A DNA stretch of 54,095 bases. Origin: Nitrospira sp. (GTDB lineage: Bacteria; Nitrospirota; Nitrospiria; Nitrospirales; Nitrospiraceae). A program made the translations under genes and the position numbers. The stretch is from NCBI GenBank assembly GCA_023248215.1, contig JAHFEW010000002.1, positions 79,287 through 133,381 on the forward strand, read 5' to 3'. Below the pieces are notes generated by a model. It searched no databases, was not told the DNA's origin, and saw nothing but the letters and a program-made list of their open reading frames with translations. Positions 17,657 through 25,103 of this stretch are shown here, piece after piece. The first letter of the stretch is position 1; each line of letters opens with the position of its first letter.

Positions 17657-18298
17657 CTAAGGAGTCGTCAGCAGTTGTTCGGTTAAACGGGCCGCGCGAT
17701 CAGGTTTGACTTCAGCGAGAATGGAGCCGGCGGATTTCCCCTTGAGGAGCCGCAGCACTTCCAGTGCTTTGCGTTCCGGCATCCGTTCCAGGCGCGCCGC
17801 GGCTTCTTCGGGCGGCATCGCTTCATAGATTTTTGCAAGCTGCGCTTGATTGACGTTGCGCGCGCCGCCGGCATTGCTTGGATCCTTTGCTTCGCTCCCT
17901 GCCTTGGCCAGTGCTGCCGCCTGATAGCGTTTCTTTTCCGCCTCAATCATCTTTTCGTGGCGGGTGACGATCTGCTCCAATGCCGCCTTCAGTTCCAGGA
18001 GGTGCGTATCGGCCCCGCGCAACGCCGCTTCGCGCTTATCCAGGAAACGCTTACGCTGTTCCAACATCTGGAAGATTTCACGTGGTGTGCTGGTGGCAGG
18101 CCCCTGGACGTCGCTTTTCGTGCCGGCTGGTTGCGTCTCTTCCTCCGTGACGGCAGGATCCTGAGCCGCATCCCCGGCAGAACCAGGGGTCGCCGTGCAG
18201 ACGACACCCGCCAGCGCCAGGCTGACGGCCAACCGGAGCATTCGGTAGATGCGATCCACTCGACCATCGGCCATGGTGGACAATTTGGTCGCGATCAT
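17657..18298 (-). CDS. MotE-like flagellar protein (coiled coil plus MgtE-N domain)
   Basis: About 213 residues from the ATG at 18298, whose ATGA overlaps the fliJ stop. After a hydrophobic signal/anchor segment (MLRLAVSLALAGVVCTATPGSAG) there is a charged coiled-coil region (IFQMLEQRKRFLDKREAALRG through about residue 135). A C-terminal MgtE-N/FliG-like domain follows (LAKIYEAMPPEEAAARLERMPERKALEVLRLLKGKSAGSILAEV). This layout matches the MotE family, exported chaperones for MotC/motor components. A gene of this kind commonly sits between fliJ and fliK in flagellar operons. It should not be read as a magnesium transporter. The precise partner here is unknown. Confidence 0.8.
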   Translation of the reverse strand: MIATKLSTMADGRVDRIYRMLRLAVSLALAGVVCTATPGSAGDAAQDPAVTEEETQPAGTKSDVQGPATSTPREIFQMLEQRKRFLDKREAALRGADTHLLELKAALEQIVTRHEKMIEAEKKRYQAAALAKAGSEAKDPSNAGGARNVNQAQLAKIYEAMPPEEAAARLERMPERKALEVLRLLKGKSAGSILAEVKPDRAARLTEQLLTTP

Positions 18299-18735
18299 GC
18301 CCGTTCTCTCATCCTCAAGGGACTCCGCCGCCAAGCCCGCTCATCGAGCAACTGTTGATCCTGCTTGTCCCGGCGACGGCGCTGTTCCTGGACAGCCCGC
18401 GCGCCGAGAAGATCCAGCTTCTTTCGATATTGCATCGCCTCGAGCAATTCGTCTCGCTTGGTAGCCCATTGCAACTGCAGTGCGGCATGAGCCCGTTCCA
18501 TCCCTTTGCGAGCGGCAATGGCCTGGTCCATCGCATCGAGCTGGGCGTACACCTGAGTGACAGTGCTCCCCTGTTGCATATGGACAAGATACCGGTCGGC
18601 ATCCGCGCGCGCCTGTGACTCCAACATCCCCATCCGTTCGACGGTGTGCTGCAAAGCTCGTGAGAGTTCCGCCAGTTCGAGTTTGGCGACCTCTTCGAGT
18701 TGTAATGCATAGGTACGAAGCACCGTGACGTTCAT
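18295..18735 (-). CDS. fliJ: FliJ, export chaperone/coupler
   Basis: Soluble coiled-coil protein that sits like the gamma subunit inside the FliI hexamer and couples it to FlhA. The 146 residues are almost entirely helical and charged, with few prolines, e.g. LQLEEVAKLELAELSRALQHTVERMG and the later KRDELLEAMQYRKKLDLLGARAVQEQRRRRDKQDQQLLDE. Sequence conservation in FliJ is always weak, so much of the evidence is position: its ATG overlaps the fliI stop (ATGA) and its stop overlaps the next gene. Confidence 0.9.
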   Translation of the reverse strand: MNVTVLRTYALQLEEVAKLELAELSRALQHTVERMGMLESQARADADRYLVHMQQGSTVTQVYAQLDAMDQAIAARKGMERAHAALQLQWATKRDELLEAMQYRKKLDLLGARAVQEQRRRRDKQDQQLLDERAWRRSPLRMRERA

Positions 18736-20039
18736 TGAATTTTCCCAGCGAGCGCCAGCAATGCATCGAGGGATTGGGCGAAGCCGACCGGCTGCTGAAT
18801 CTCCTGCCGCAAGAATCCTGTAATGCCCTCGTGAGCCGCGACTGCTTTATCAAGCTCCTTGCTCGTGCCAGGCTTGTAGGCGCCCAGCGTGATCAGATCT
18901 TCCGAGCGGCGATACAGCGCCGTACGTTCGAGCACCAATCGTGCTGCGGCGTAGTGCGCCGGCGTGACGATATCCCGCATGACCCGGCTGGTACTCTGGA
19001 GAATGTCGATCGCGGGGAAGTGATTTCGCGCGGCGAGTTCACGGGATAACACGATATGTCCGTCAAGAATGGACCGCACGGCATCGGCTACCGGGTCATT
19101 GAGATCGTCGCCGTCAACCAACACGGTGTACAGTCCGGTGATGCTGCCCCCGCTCTGAGCCGGTCCGACTCGTTCCAACAGCTTCGGCAGCACCGCGAAG
19201 ACGGACGGCGTGTATCCTTTGGTGGTCGGAGGTTCACCGATGGCCAATCCGACTTCCCGCTGGCTGTAGGCCAATCTGGAAAGCGAGTCCATCATCAACA
19301 GCACATGTTTGCCACAGTCGCGGAAATACTCCGCAATGGCAGTCGCCACTAACGCACCCCGTATGCGCACCAATGGCGGTTGATCCGAGGTCGCCACAAC
19401 CACGACCGATCGGGCTCGGGCTTCCGGTGTGAGGTCGCGCTCCAGAAACTCTTTCACTTCGCGTCCTCGCTCGCCGACGAGGGCAATGACCCTGACATCC
19501 GCCTGCGTGTACCGACTGATCATGCCCAAGAGGACGCTTTTCCCCACGCCGGACCCGGCAAACACACCGATCTTCTGGCCCTGACCACAAGTCAGGAGAG
19601 CATTGATCGCTCGGATGCCCAGGTCGACGGGCTGCGTAATCCTGGCGCGATGCAAGGGGTTGAGGGGCGCGGCATACAGCGGGACGCGCACCTCGGCGCG
19701 CACCGGCGGCAACCCATCCAGCGGATGACCCAAACCGTCAAAAATTCGGCCGAGCATCTGCGGTCCGACCGGCACGGATGCGACGTGTCCTTTCATCACG
19801 ACACGGCTCCCCGGCCCGATACCCTGCATTTCCCCGAGCGGCATCAGCAAGACACGATCTTCACGAAAGCCGACCACCTCTGCCATCACGGCGCCGTGGC
19901 CTCCCTCGCGGGTAATCTCGCAGACCTCTCCGACCGAGGTGAAGGGCCCGGAGGCTTCAATCACGATGCCGACCGCTTGGGCAACACGGCCCGTGACGGA
20001 CAGCGGTTCGACCTGTTCAAGACGGTCGCTAAGCTTCAC
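18732..20039 (-). CDS. fliI: FliI, flagellar export ATPase
   Basis: ATPase of the flagellar type III export system, related to F1-beta. The preferred start is GTG 20039, giving about 435 residues and a 10- to 11-bp overlap with the end of fliH. Longer in-frame starts (ATG 20099, TTG 20102) would overlap fliH by about 70 bp and add a non-conserved leader. The Walker A motif is GVFAGSGVGKSVLLGMI (about residues 158-174). Walker B is HVLLMMDSLSRLAYSQREVGLAIGEPP. The C-terminal helical bundle ends with LDALLALAGKIQ. Its direct partner FliH (next gene upstream) carries an extra receiver domain, so this ATPase may be under signal control. Confidence 0.95.
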   Translation of the reverse strand: MKLSDRLEQVEPLSVTGRVAQAVGIVIEASGPFTSVGEVCEITREGGHGAVMAEVVGFREDRVLLMPLGEMQGIGPGSRVVMKGHVASVPVGPQMLGRIFDGLGHPLDGLPPVRAEVRVPLYAAPLNPLHRARITQPVDLGIRAINALLTCGQGQKIGVFAGSGVGKSVLLGMISRYTQADVRVIALVGERGREVKEFLERDLTPEARARSVVVVATSDQPPLVRIRGALVATAIAEYFRDCGKHVLLMMDSLSRLAYSQREVGLAIGEPPTTKGYTPSVFAVLPKLLERVGPAQSGGSITGLYTVLVDGDDLNDPVADAVRSILDGHIVLSRELAARNHFPAIDILQSTSRVMRDIVTPAHYAAARLVLERTALYRRSEDLITLGAYKPGTSKELDKAVAAHEGITGFLRQEIQQPVGFAQSLDALLALAGKIQ

Positions 20040-21078
20040 CGGTCTCTCGCTTTCGCAAGGCTTCGCCCAGGCGCAGGAGCTGCGTGTCCAATGTCGCATC
20101 AATCAGCAAGCTTGATGCGTGCACCAGGCACCCCCCAGGGCTGATGCTCGGATCGGTTTCGAACTTCAGGCTCAACAGTCCGTGAGGCGTCTGGCTCAAC
20201 GCGCTTCGGGATGACTCCAGCGCCGGGAGATCCGAGGGATGCACCCGGATCCGCACGAGCCCGCTTTCATGGAGGTGCGCGAGCGCCGCGCGTACTTGCG
20301 ACAGGATCACGTCGCGTGTTTCGGTGACCAAATCGCGCAACACCTTTTGGGCAATCATAAAGGCCAGCGAGGCAACCTCTTCTTCGACTGTCTCATGGAG
20401 CCCGCGCCAGGTGTCTTCCAATTGCGCCATGAGCGCAGCCACAAGCGCCTGCTCTTTGTGGCGCATCGACGAGACGCGCTCCGTCACGCGTTTTTCCCCT
20501 TCCGCGACCCCACGTTCAAACTCTGTGACATCATCGGTTCCGAACAGTCTGTTGCCCCGACTGAAATCGGCCAGCGGCACGGTACGAAACTGGATGTTGC
20601 CGGAGCGAATCAAGCTGCGTGTGAGCACGGTATTTTCTTGCCGCAAGCGGTAGAGTTCCAGCAGGCGCGAGACAGCCAGGCGCACCAAGTCGATCTGAAA
20701 CGGCTTCGTCAAAAAATCCGCCGCCCCGGCTTTCATGGCGCGAACCGCCAGTTCGATGTTACCGTGTCCGGTCATCACGATACTCAGGATACGGCTATCG
20801 ACTTCCAATGCTTTTTCCAAGAAGGCAATTCCGTCGCTGGTGGCCAACTGCACATCGACGATGAGTACCGCAATCGGGTGCGTGCGTAGCTGTGCCAGGG
20901 CCTCGTCGGCGGAGCTTGCGGTGAGGACGGGATGGCCGGAGGAACCCAGCATCTCGGCCAATAGGAGGCAGATCGCCGGTTCGTCATCCACGATCAGTAC
21001 GGCTCGAGGCGAAAGTTCTTTGTCGGACGTTGAGGGAGACGACACAGCCGGCTGTGCGCGCAAGGCGACGGTTCCCAT
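20029..21078 (-). CDS. fliH: Response-regulator receiver domain fused to FliH
   Basis: 349 residues in one uninterrupted frame. Residues 26-140 form a full CheY-like receiver domain: acidic pair D31-D32, phosphoacceptor D75 (VLIVDVQLA), T103 (IVMTGHGN) and K125 (FLTKPF). A helical linker follows (LYRLRQENTVLTRSL). Residues about 185-349 are FliH: the long coiled-coil stalk (ERGVAEGEKRVTERVSSMRHKEQALVAALMAQLE) and the C-terminal FliI-binding domain (VASLAFMIAQKVLRDLVTETRDVILSQV, RIRVHPSDLP, and the terminal SPGGCLVHASSLLIDATLDTQL). FliH normally has no receiver. The gene starts directly after the fliG stop (TAGATG) and overlaps fliI, so it is the only fliH here. Inference: phosphorylation could change FliI activity or C-ring docking. 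The fusion itself is read directly from the sequence. Confidence 0.93.
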   Translation of the reverse strand: MGTVALRAQPAVSSPSTSDKELSPRAVLIVDDEPAICLLLAEMLGSSGHPVLTASSADEALAQLRTHPIAVLIVDVQLATSDGIAFLEKALEVDSRILSIVMTGHGNIELAVRAMKAGAADFLTKPFQIDLVRLAVSRLLELYRLRQENTVLTRSLIRSGNIQFRTVPLADFSRGNRLFGTDDVTEFERGVAEGEKRVTERVSSMRHKEQALVAALMAQLEDTWRGLHETVEEEVASLAFMIAQKVLRDLVTETRDVILSQVRAALAHLHESGLVRIRVHPSDLPALESSRSALSQTPHGLLSLKFETDPSISPGGCLVHASSLLIDATLDTQLLRLGEALRKRETGEA

Positions 21079-22074
21079 CTACATCAACTCCTCGCCCCCG
21101 CCACCCCCGACCACGATGCGTCCTTCTTCCTCCAGCTTGCGACAGACTTTGAGAATGTTCTGCTGCGCTTTTTCGACGTCAGACACCTTGACCGGCCCTC
21201 GCGCTTCCATGTCTTCTTTGAGCATCTCGGCCGCGCGGCTGGACATGTTGGCCAGAAACTTCTCCTTCATTTCCGGCGTCGCTCCGCGGAGAGCCACGGG
21301 GAGGTCTTCTTTGCTGATTTCCTTCATGAGCTCTTGCATCCCGCGGGAATCCAGTTCCACCAGATCGTCGAAGACGAACATCAGCGCCCGGATGCTTTCG
21401 GCCAGCGTCTGATCGTGTTCCGTAATTTTGGCCATAATGGCGCCTTCGGTATTCTTGTCGACTCGAGTCAGAATGTTGGCCATCAATTCGGTTCCGCCCA
21501 CCGTCATGCTGGACATGCCCATCGAGGCCGCCAGGATTTCCTGCAGGCTCTCGCTCAATTCTGCGAGCACGTCGGGCTGCACCTCTTGCATCGTCGCCAG
21601 CCGCAGTGAGACATCTGCATGCAAGTGCACCGGCAGCAAGGCGAGGACGGCGCTGGCTTGCTCAGCCTCCATTTGTCCCAGGCAGACCGCAATAGTCTGA
21701 GGATGCTCGATTTTCAGAATCTGCGCTACGGTGCGGGGATCTACCCACTTCAGGGCATCAATGCCGGGATAGGTTTTCGTATTCAACGAATCCAGCATTC
21801 GGGCGGCCTTCTCGGGACCCAAGGCCTTTTTCAAGATGGATTCCATGAACTCCCGACCTTCGAATTGCACCTCGCCGGATGAACTCGCCTGCTCGAATTC
21901 GGCGATCACGCTCTCTTCTTCTTGTTTCGTGATATTCGCCGTTTCCTTCATGAAGGCCCCGAGCTTTCGAATGTCCTTCGGGTCGAGCGCTTTCATGACG
22001 GTTGCGGCAGCTTCTTCCCCGATCGCCCGTAGCAGAATGGCGGCCTTCTGTGCACCCGTGAGTTCTTTGCTCAT
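21079..22074 (-). CDS. fliG: FliG, rotor switch/torque protein
   Basis: C-ring protein that touches the stator and generates torque. The 331 residues are normal. Visible are the N-terminal FliF-binding region (LTGAQKAAILLRAIGEEAAATVMKALDPKDIRKL), the middle EHPQTIAV motif (IEHPQTIAVCLGQM) contacting FliM, and the C-terminal torque helix with alternating charges (LMFVFDDLVELDSRGMQELMKEISKEDLPVALRGA). It lies between fliF (12 bp) and the receiver-FliH gene (0 bp). The Gly-rich tail (VVGGGGGEELM) is slightly unusual but short. Confidence 0.97.
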   Translation of the reverse strand: MSKELTGAQKAAILLRAIGEEAAATVMKALDPKDIRKLGAFMKETANITKQEEESVIAEFEQASSSGEVQFEGREFMESILKKALGPEKAARMLDSLNTKTYPGIDALKWVDPRTVAQILKIEHPQTIAVCLGQMEAEQASAVLALLPVHLHADVSLRLATMQEVQPDVLAELSESLQEILAASMGMSSMTVGGTELMANILTRVDKNTEGAIMAKITEHDQTLAESIRALMFVFDDLVELDSRGMQELMKEISKEDLPVALRGATPEMKEKFLANMSSRAAEMLKEDMEARGPVKVSDVEKAQQNILKVCRKLEEEGRIVVGGGGGEELM

Positions 22075-22086
22075 GATCGCGATCGG

Positions 22087-23643
22087 TTAGGCGTTACTCT
22101 TCAACCACTGTTTGACGACCACGGCGGTGTTGGCGGGGTTGTTCTTCGCCATGTCCAGAATCTGAGAGGGTTGCTTGCCGCTGATGGCGGCTTCCACCTG
22201 TCCTAGCGAAGCCGGCAGGGTCGGTGTCTCGCCCGCCGCCGAAGCCGGCGCCGACTCAGCCAGCATCACCATCAACGGTCGGACCACCATGAACAGAATC
22301 AGGAAGAACAAGACGCCGCCCACCGCATAGCGGACGTACGGCATCCAGACCTTGGTCGAATCGGGTGTCGCCTCTATGGCTGCACCGACTGGTTCCTCCG
22401 GTCCGAGTCCGAATTGAATGCTCACGACCTCCACTTGATCCTGCCGTTCGGTCGAATAGCCCATGGCTTTCTTGACGATGTCTTCAATGCGTTTCATTTC
22501 CTCTTCCGAACGCGCCACATACTTCTTCGGCTGGTCTGCTGCAGCCTCTCCAGCTTTCCCGCCCTCATAGGTACCGTCCACTAAGACCGCGACCGACAGC
22601 TTCTTGATCGTCCCGGTCGGTTCCACGATACGGGATACCGTTCGGCTGATTTCATAGTTGACCGTTTCATTTTTCGTCTGATTGTTGTTCGAGCTGGTTT
22701 GGCCGCCCTCGGCCTCCGTGCCTCCCGGCACATTGGATTCGACGCCGGGCACGCCGCCGGATGTGCCGTTCACACCGCTGGAGCGTTCTTGCCCCCGTTG
22801 TTCGCTCCGAACCACCTGCCCGTTCGGGTCGTACCGTTCTTCCGTCGTTTCGATCTTTCGAAAATCCAGGACGCTCGAGACACGAACGACGGCCTTATTG
22901 ACGCCGACGATTCGCTCCAACATCGACTGAATGCGGGTCTCGATATCCTTCTCCAAGGTCCGCTGGTATTCCATCTGCGTGCCGGAGAGCCCGGCCGATT
23001 CATCGGTGGATGTATTTGACAGCAGATTGCCATGGCCATCTACAACGGTGACATCGCGCGCCTGCAGGCCTTCGACGCTGCTGGACACGAGATGCACGAC
23101 GCCCTGAATTTGAGCCTTGCTCAACGTTTGACTGGCGCGAAGCGAAACCACGACGGACGCGCGCGCGCGATCCTGCTCCGTGGCAAAGAGCCGTCGTTCC
23201 GGAATCGCCAGGTGCACGCGTGCCCGCTCTACTTCCGGCATCTGCGTGATCGTGCGCGCCAACTCGCCTTGCAAGGCGCGGCGATAATTCAATTTTTGCA
23301 CGAAGTCGGACATGCCCATCGTCGTCCGGTCGAAAATTTCATAGCCCACCCCGCCACCGTGCGGAAGACCCTGACCGGCCATTTCCAAGCGCAGGTCGTG
23401 TACTTGCGCATTGGGCACCAAGATCGTGGTGCCCCCATTGGTCGTCTCATAGGGCACCTTCGCATCCTTCAGCTTGTCGATGATGCCGGACGCATCATCA
23501 ACCGCCAGGTTCGCAAAGAGCACCTGCATGTCCGGCTGTTGAGTCCAGAGCGTCACCGCCACCAGCCCCGCAACCGATCCGGCGAGCGCGAGTAGAATGA
23601 TGAAGCGCTGGTTGATCGTGAACTGGCTGAATTTCGAAAACAT
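22087..23643 (-). CDS. fliF: FliF, MS-ring protein
   Basis: Forms the membrane-embedded MS ring on which the motor is built. It has 518 residues. The first transmembrane helix is near the N-terminus (FIILLALAGSVAGLVAVTLW) and the second is near residue 440 (AVGGVLFFLILFMVVRPLMVML). The ring-building YscJ/FliF domain lies between them (QVLFANLAVDDASGIIDKL, VPYETTNGGTTILVP). Then come the Asn/Gly/Ser-rich FliF loop and the cytoplasmic FliG-binding tail. It follows fliE by about 49 bp. ATG at 23643. Confidence 0.97.
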   Translation of the reverse strand: MFSKFSQFTINQRFIILLALAGSVAGLVAVTLWTQQPDMQVLFANLAVDDASGIIDKLKDAKVPYETTNGGTTILVPNAQVHDLRLEMAGQGLPHGGGVGYEIFDRTTMGMSDFVQKLNYRRALQGELARTITQMPEVERARVHLAIPERRLFATEQDRARASVVVSLRASQTLSKAQIQGVVHLVSSSVEGLQARDVTVVDGHGNLLSNTSTDESAGLSGTQMEYQRTLEKDIETRIQSMLERIVGVNKAVVRVSSVLDFRKIETTEERYDPNGQVVRSEQRGQERSSGVNGTSGGVPGVESNVPGGTEAEGGQTSSNNNQTKNETVNYEISRTVSRIVEPTGTIKKLSVAVLVDGTYEGGKAGEAAADQPKKYVARSEEEMKRIEDIVKKAMGYSTERQDQVEVVSIQFGLGPEEPVGAAIEATPDSTKVWMPYVRYAVGGVLFFLILFMVVRPLMVMLAESAPASAAGETPTLPASLGQVEAAISGKQPSQILDMAKNNPANTAVVVKQWLKSNA

Positions 23644-23692
23644 ACGATAAGGGATCCTTTATTCGCGCCGCCGGTGACCGGACGACGAGCCG

Positions 23693-24007
23693 TTAAATCT
23701 GCATGCGCTGAATTTCTTCGTAGGCCGAGACCAACTTATTCCGCACCTGCATCATCAATTGGAAAGACACATCGGCCTGCTGCAAGGCCACCATGGTCTG
23801 ATGGATGTTGGTGGTCTGCCCCGTGACCAATGCGTCAACCGCTTGGCTGGCACCGGTTTGCGCGTCATTGATATGGCTGATCGCTTCTTTGAGCGACCCC
23901 ATAAAATTGCTCGCCGCGCCGGTCTCGTTGCTCTGCCCGGGCGCATGAATCTCAGGGATTTCAATCGCACTGGGTAGATTCGCCCCCGCGATACGAAGGT
24001 CGGACAT
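23693..24007 (-). CDS. fliE: FliE, MS ring-rod junction protein
   Basis: Links the MS ring to the rod. From ATG 24007 it has 104 residues, the usual size; a longer frame to 24040 would overlap flgC. The conserved C-terminal half is visible: FMGSLKEAISHINDAQTGASQAVDALVTGQ, then HQTMVALQQADVSFQLMMQVRNKLVSAYEEIQRM. It starts 2 bp after the flgC stop, so flgB-flgC-fliE-fliF form the classic early-assembly group. Confidence 0.95.
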   Translation of the reverse strand: MSDLRIAGANLPSAIEIPEIHAPGQSNETGAASNFMGSLKEAISHINDAQTGASQAVDALVTGQTTNIHQTMVALQQADVSFQLMMQVRNKLVSAYEEIQRMQI

Positions 24008-24009
24008 GG

Positions 24010-24459
24010 TTACCTCCCGATCTCCAGCGCGCGATTCCACATGGTGCGGGTCGCATTAATGGCCTGCACGTTGGCCTCATAGGCTCGAGAGGCGCCGATC
24101 ATGTTGACCATTTCTTCCATGACATTCACATTCGGCATCGTGACGAAACCCTTCTTGTCTGCGTCGGGATGCCGCGGGTCGTACACCGTCTGCCCCGGCT
24201 TTTGATCTTCGATGACACGGGCGACTTTCACTCCATCCAACGCATGACGCCCGGGCCCTGTCGCGACGTGCTTTAATGCCCGCTGAAACGGCGACGTGAC
24301 CGGCGTCGCCTGAAAGACGACATCCCGGCGCCGATAGGGCCCGCCGGTGCTGGTTTTGGTGGACTGGGCATTCGCGAGGTTGCTGGCGATGACATTCAAT
24401 CGATGCCGGTGGGCATCGAGCGCGGAGACCGACACTGCAAGACTATCCGTCATATCCAT
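24010..24459 (-). CDS. flgC: FlgC, proximal rod protein
   Basis: Proximal rod subunit, about 149 residues from the ATG at 24459. A GTG immediately before it is also in frame, but the AGAGG site is spaced best for the ATG. The N-terminal signature is HRHRLNVIASNLANAQSTKTSTGGPYRRRDVVF, and the C-terminal helix is VNVMEEMVNMIGASRAYEANVQAINATRTMWNRALEIG. It is 59 bp downstream of flgB in the same unit. Confidence 0.96.
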   Translation of the reverse strand: MDMTDSLAVSVSALDAHRHRLNVIASNLANAQSTKTSTGGPYRRRDVVFQATPVTSPFQRALKHVATGPGRHALDGVKVARVIEDQKPGQTVYDPRHPDADKKGFVTMPNVNVMEEMVNMIGASRAYEANVQAINATRTMWNRALEIGR

Positions 24460-24521
24460 CACACACCTCTTTGTTATAGCCTCATGGCTGTAAGACTCAG
24501 CTTCTTCTCAGGACCTGGCTG

Positions 24522-24929
24522 TTACCGCCCCTCGCGGATCGCAGTCATCAACTGCCTGAACCGCATGCTGATAATCGCTGCGGCGGTGTTGTACTGCTGG
24601 GCGTTGTCGGACATCTTGGCCATTTCGAGTTCGATATTGACGGAATTGGAATCCAGAGGCATGTCCCCTGCCGGAACCTCTTCAATTCGGCCCACCACCT
24701 GTTGATACCCCGTCCCTTTCGGACCGATATGGTTCTGGTTGGTGGAGACCAAGGTGATCGGAAGCTTGCCCCGCTGCGCATTGGCTAAGGCCTGGCCGAA
24801 GTTCAAATCCGTCGCGCGATATTTGGGCGTTTCCTCGTTGGCGATATTCGCCGCAATGACCTGTTGGCGTGCTCCGCGCAGGTCCAATGAGCGCTCAAGC
24901 AATTGCATGGTCCTATCAAAAATAGTCAT
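24522..24929 (-). CDS. flgB: FlgB, proximal rod protein
   Basis: First rod protein gene of the large basal body operon. The 135 residues have the FlgB N-terminus (LERSLDLRGARQQVIAANIANEETPKYRATDLNF) and a C-terminal core helix (NSVNIELEMAKMSDNAQQYNTAAAIISMRFRQLMTAIRE). The ATG at 24929 has AGGAG. A sigma-54 promoter candidate lies 42 bases upstream. The sigma-54 activator FlrC is encoded 174 bp further upstream in the same orientation. Confidence 0.96.
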   Translation of the reverse strand: MTIFDRTMQLLERSLDLRGARQQVIAANIANEETPKYRATDLNFGQALANAQRGKLPITLVSTNQNHIGPKGTGYQQVVGRIEEVPAGDMPLDSNSVNIELEMAKMSDNAQQYNTAAAIISMRFRQLMTAIREGR

Positions 24930-24970
24930 CGTGAGAACTCCTGGGCGTCATTCAATCCATGGTCAGAAAC

Positions 24971-24986
24971 TGCAATCTGTGTACCG
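24971..24986 (-). promoter_or_regulatory. Sigma-54 promoter of the flgB operon
   Basis: The minus strand reads CGGTACA-CAGA-TTGCA. The -12 half is perfect and the GG-N10-GC spacing is exact; the -24 half differs from TGGCACG at three positions. It is 42 bases upstream of flgB, the same distance as the fliL site. Confidence 0.65.
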
Positions 24987-25103
24987 CGCCCGCCTTGCGG
25001 CAATCCGGAGTCCGCAGGGTCTCCGGGGTCGAGAGGCTCCCGAGAGCACTCGGCAAGGATGACCATCCTAGGGAAAAATCTGCCCAGTGCCATGCGACCT
25101 CCG

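Noticed and set aside
17657-18298. Reading the MgtE-N domain gene as a magnesium transporter
   Set aside because: It has no transport channel domain; the exported coiled-coil layout and flagellar position fit a MotE-like protein.
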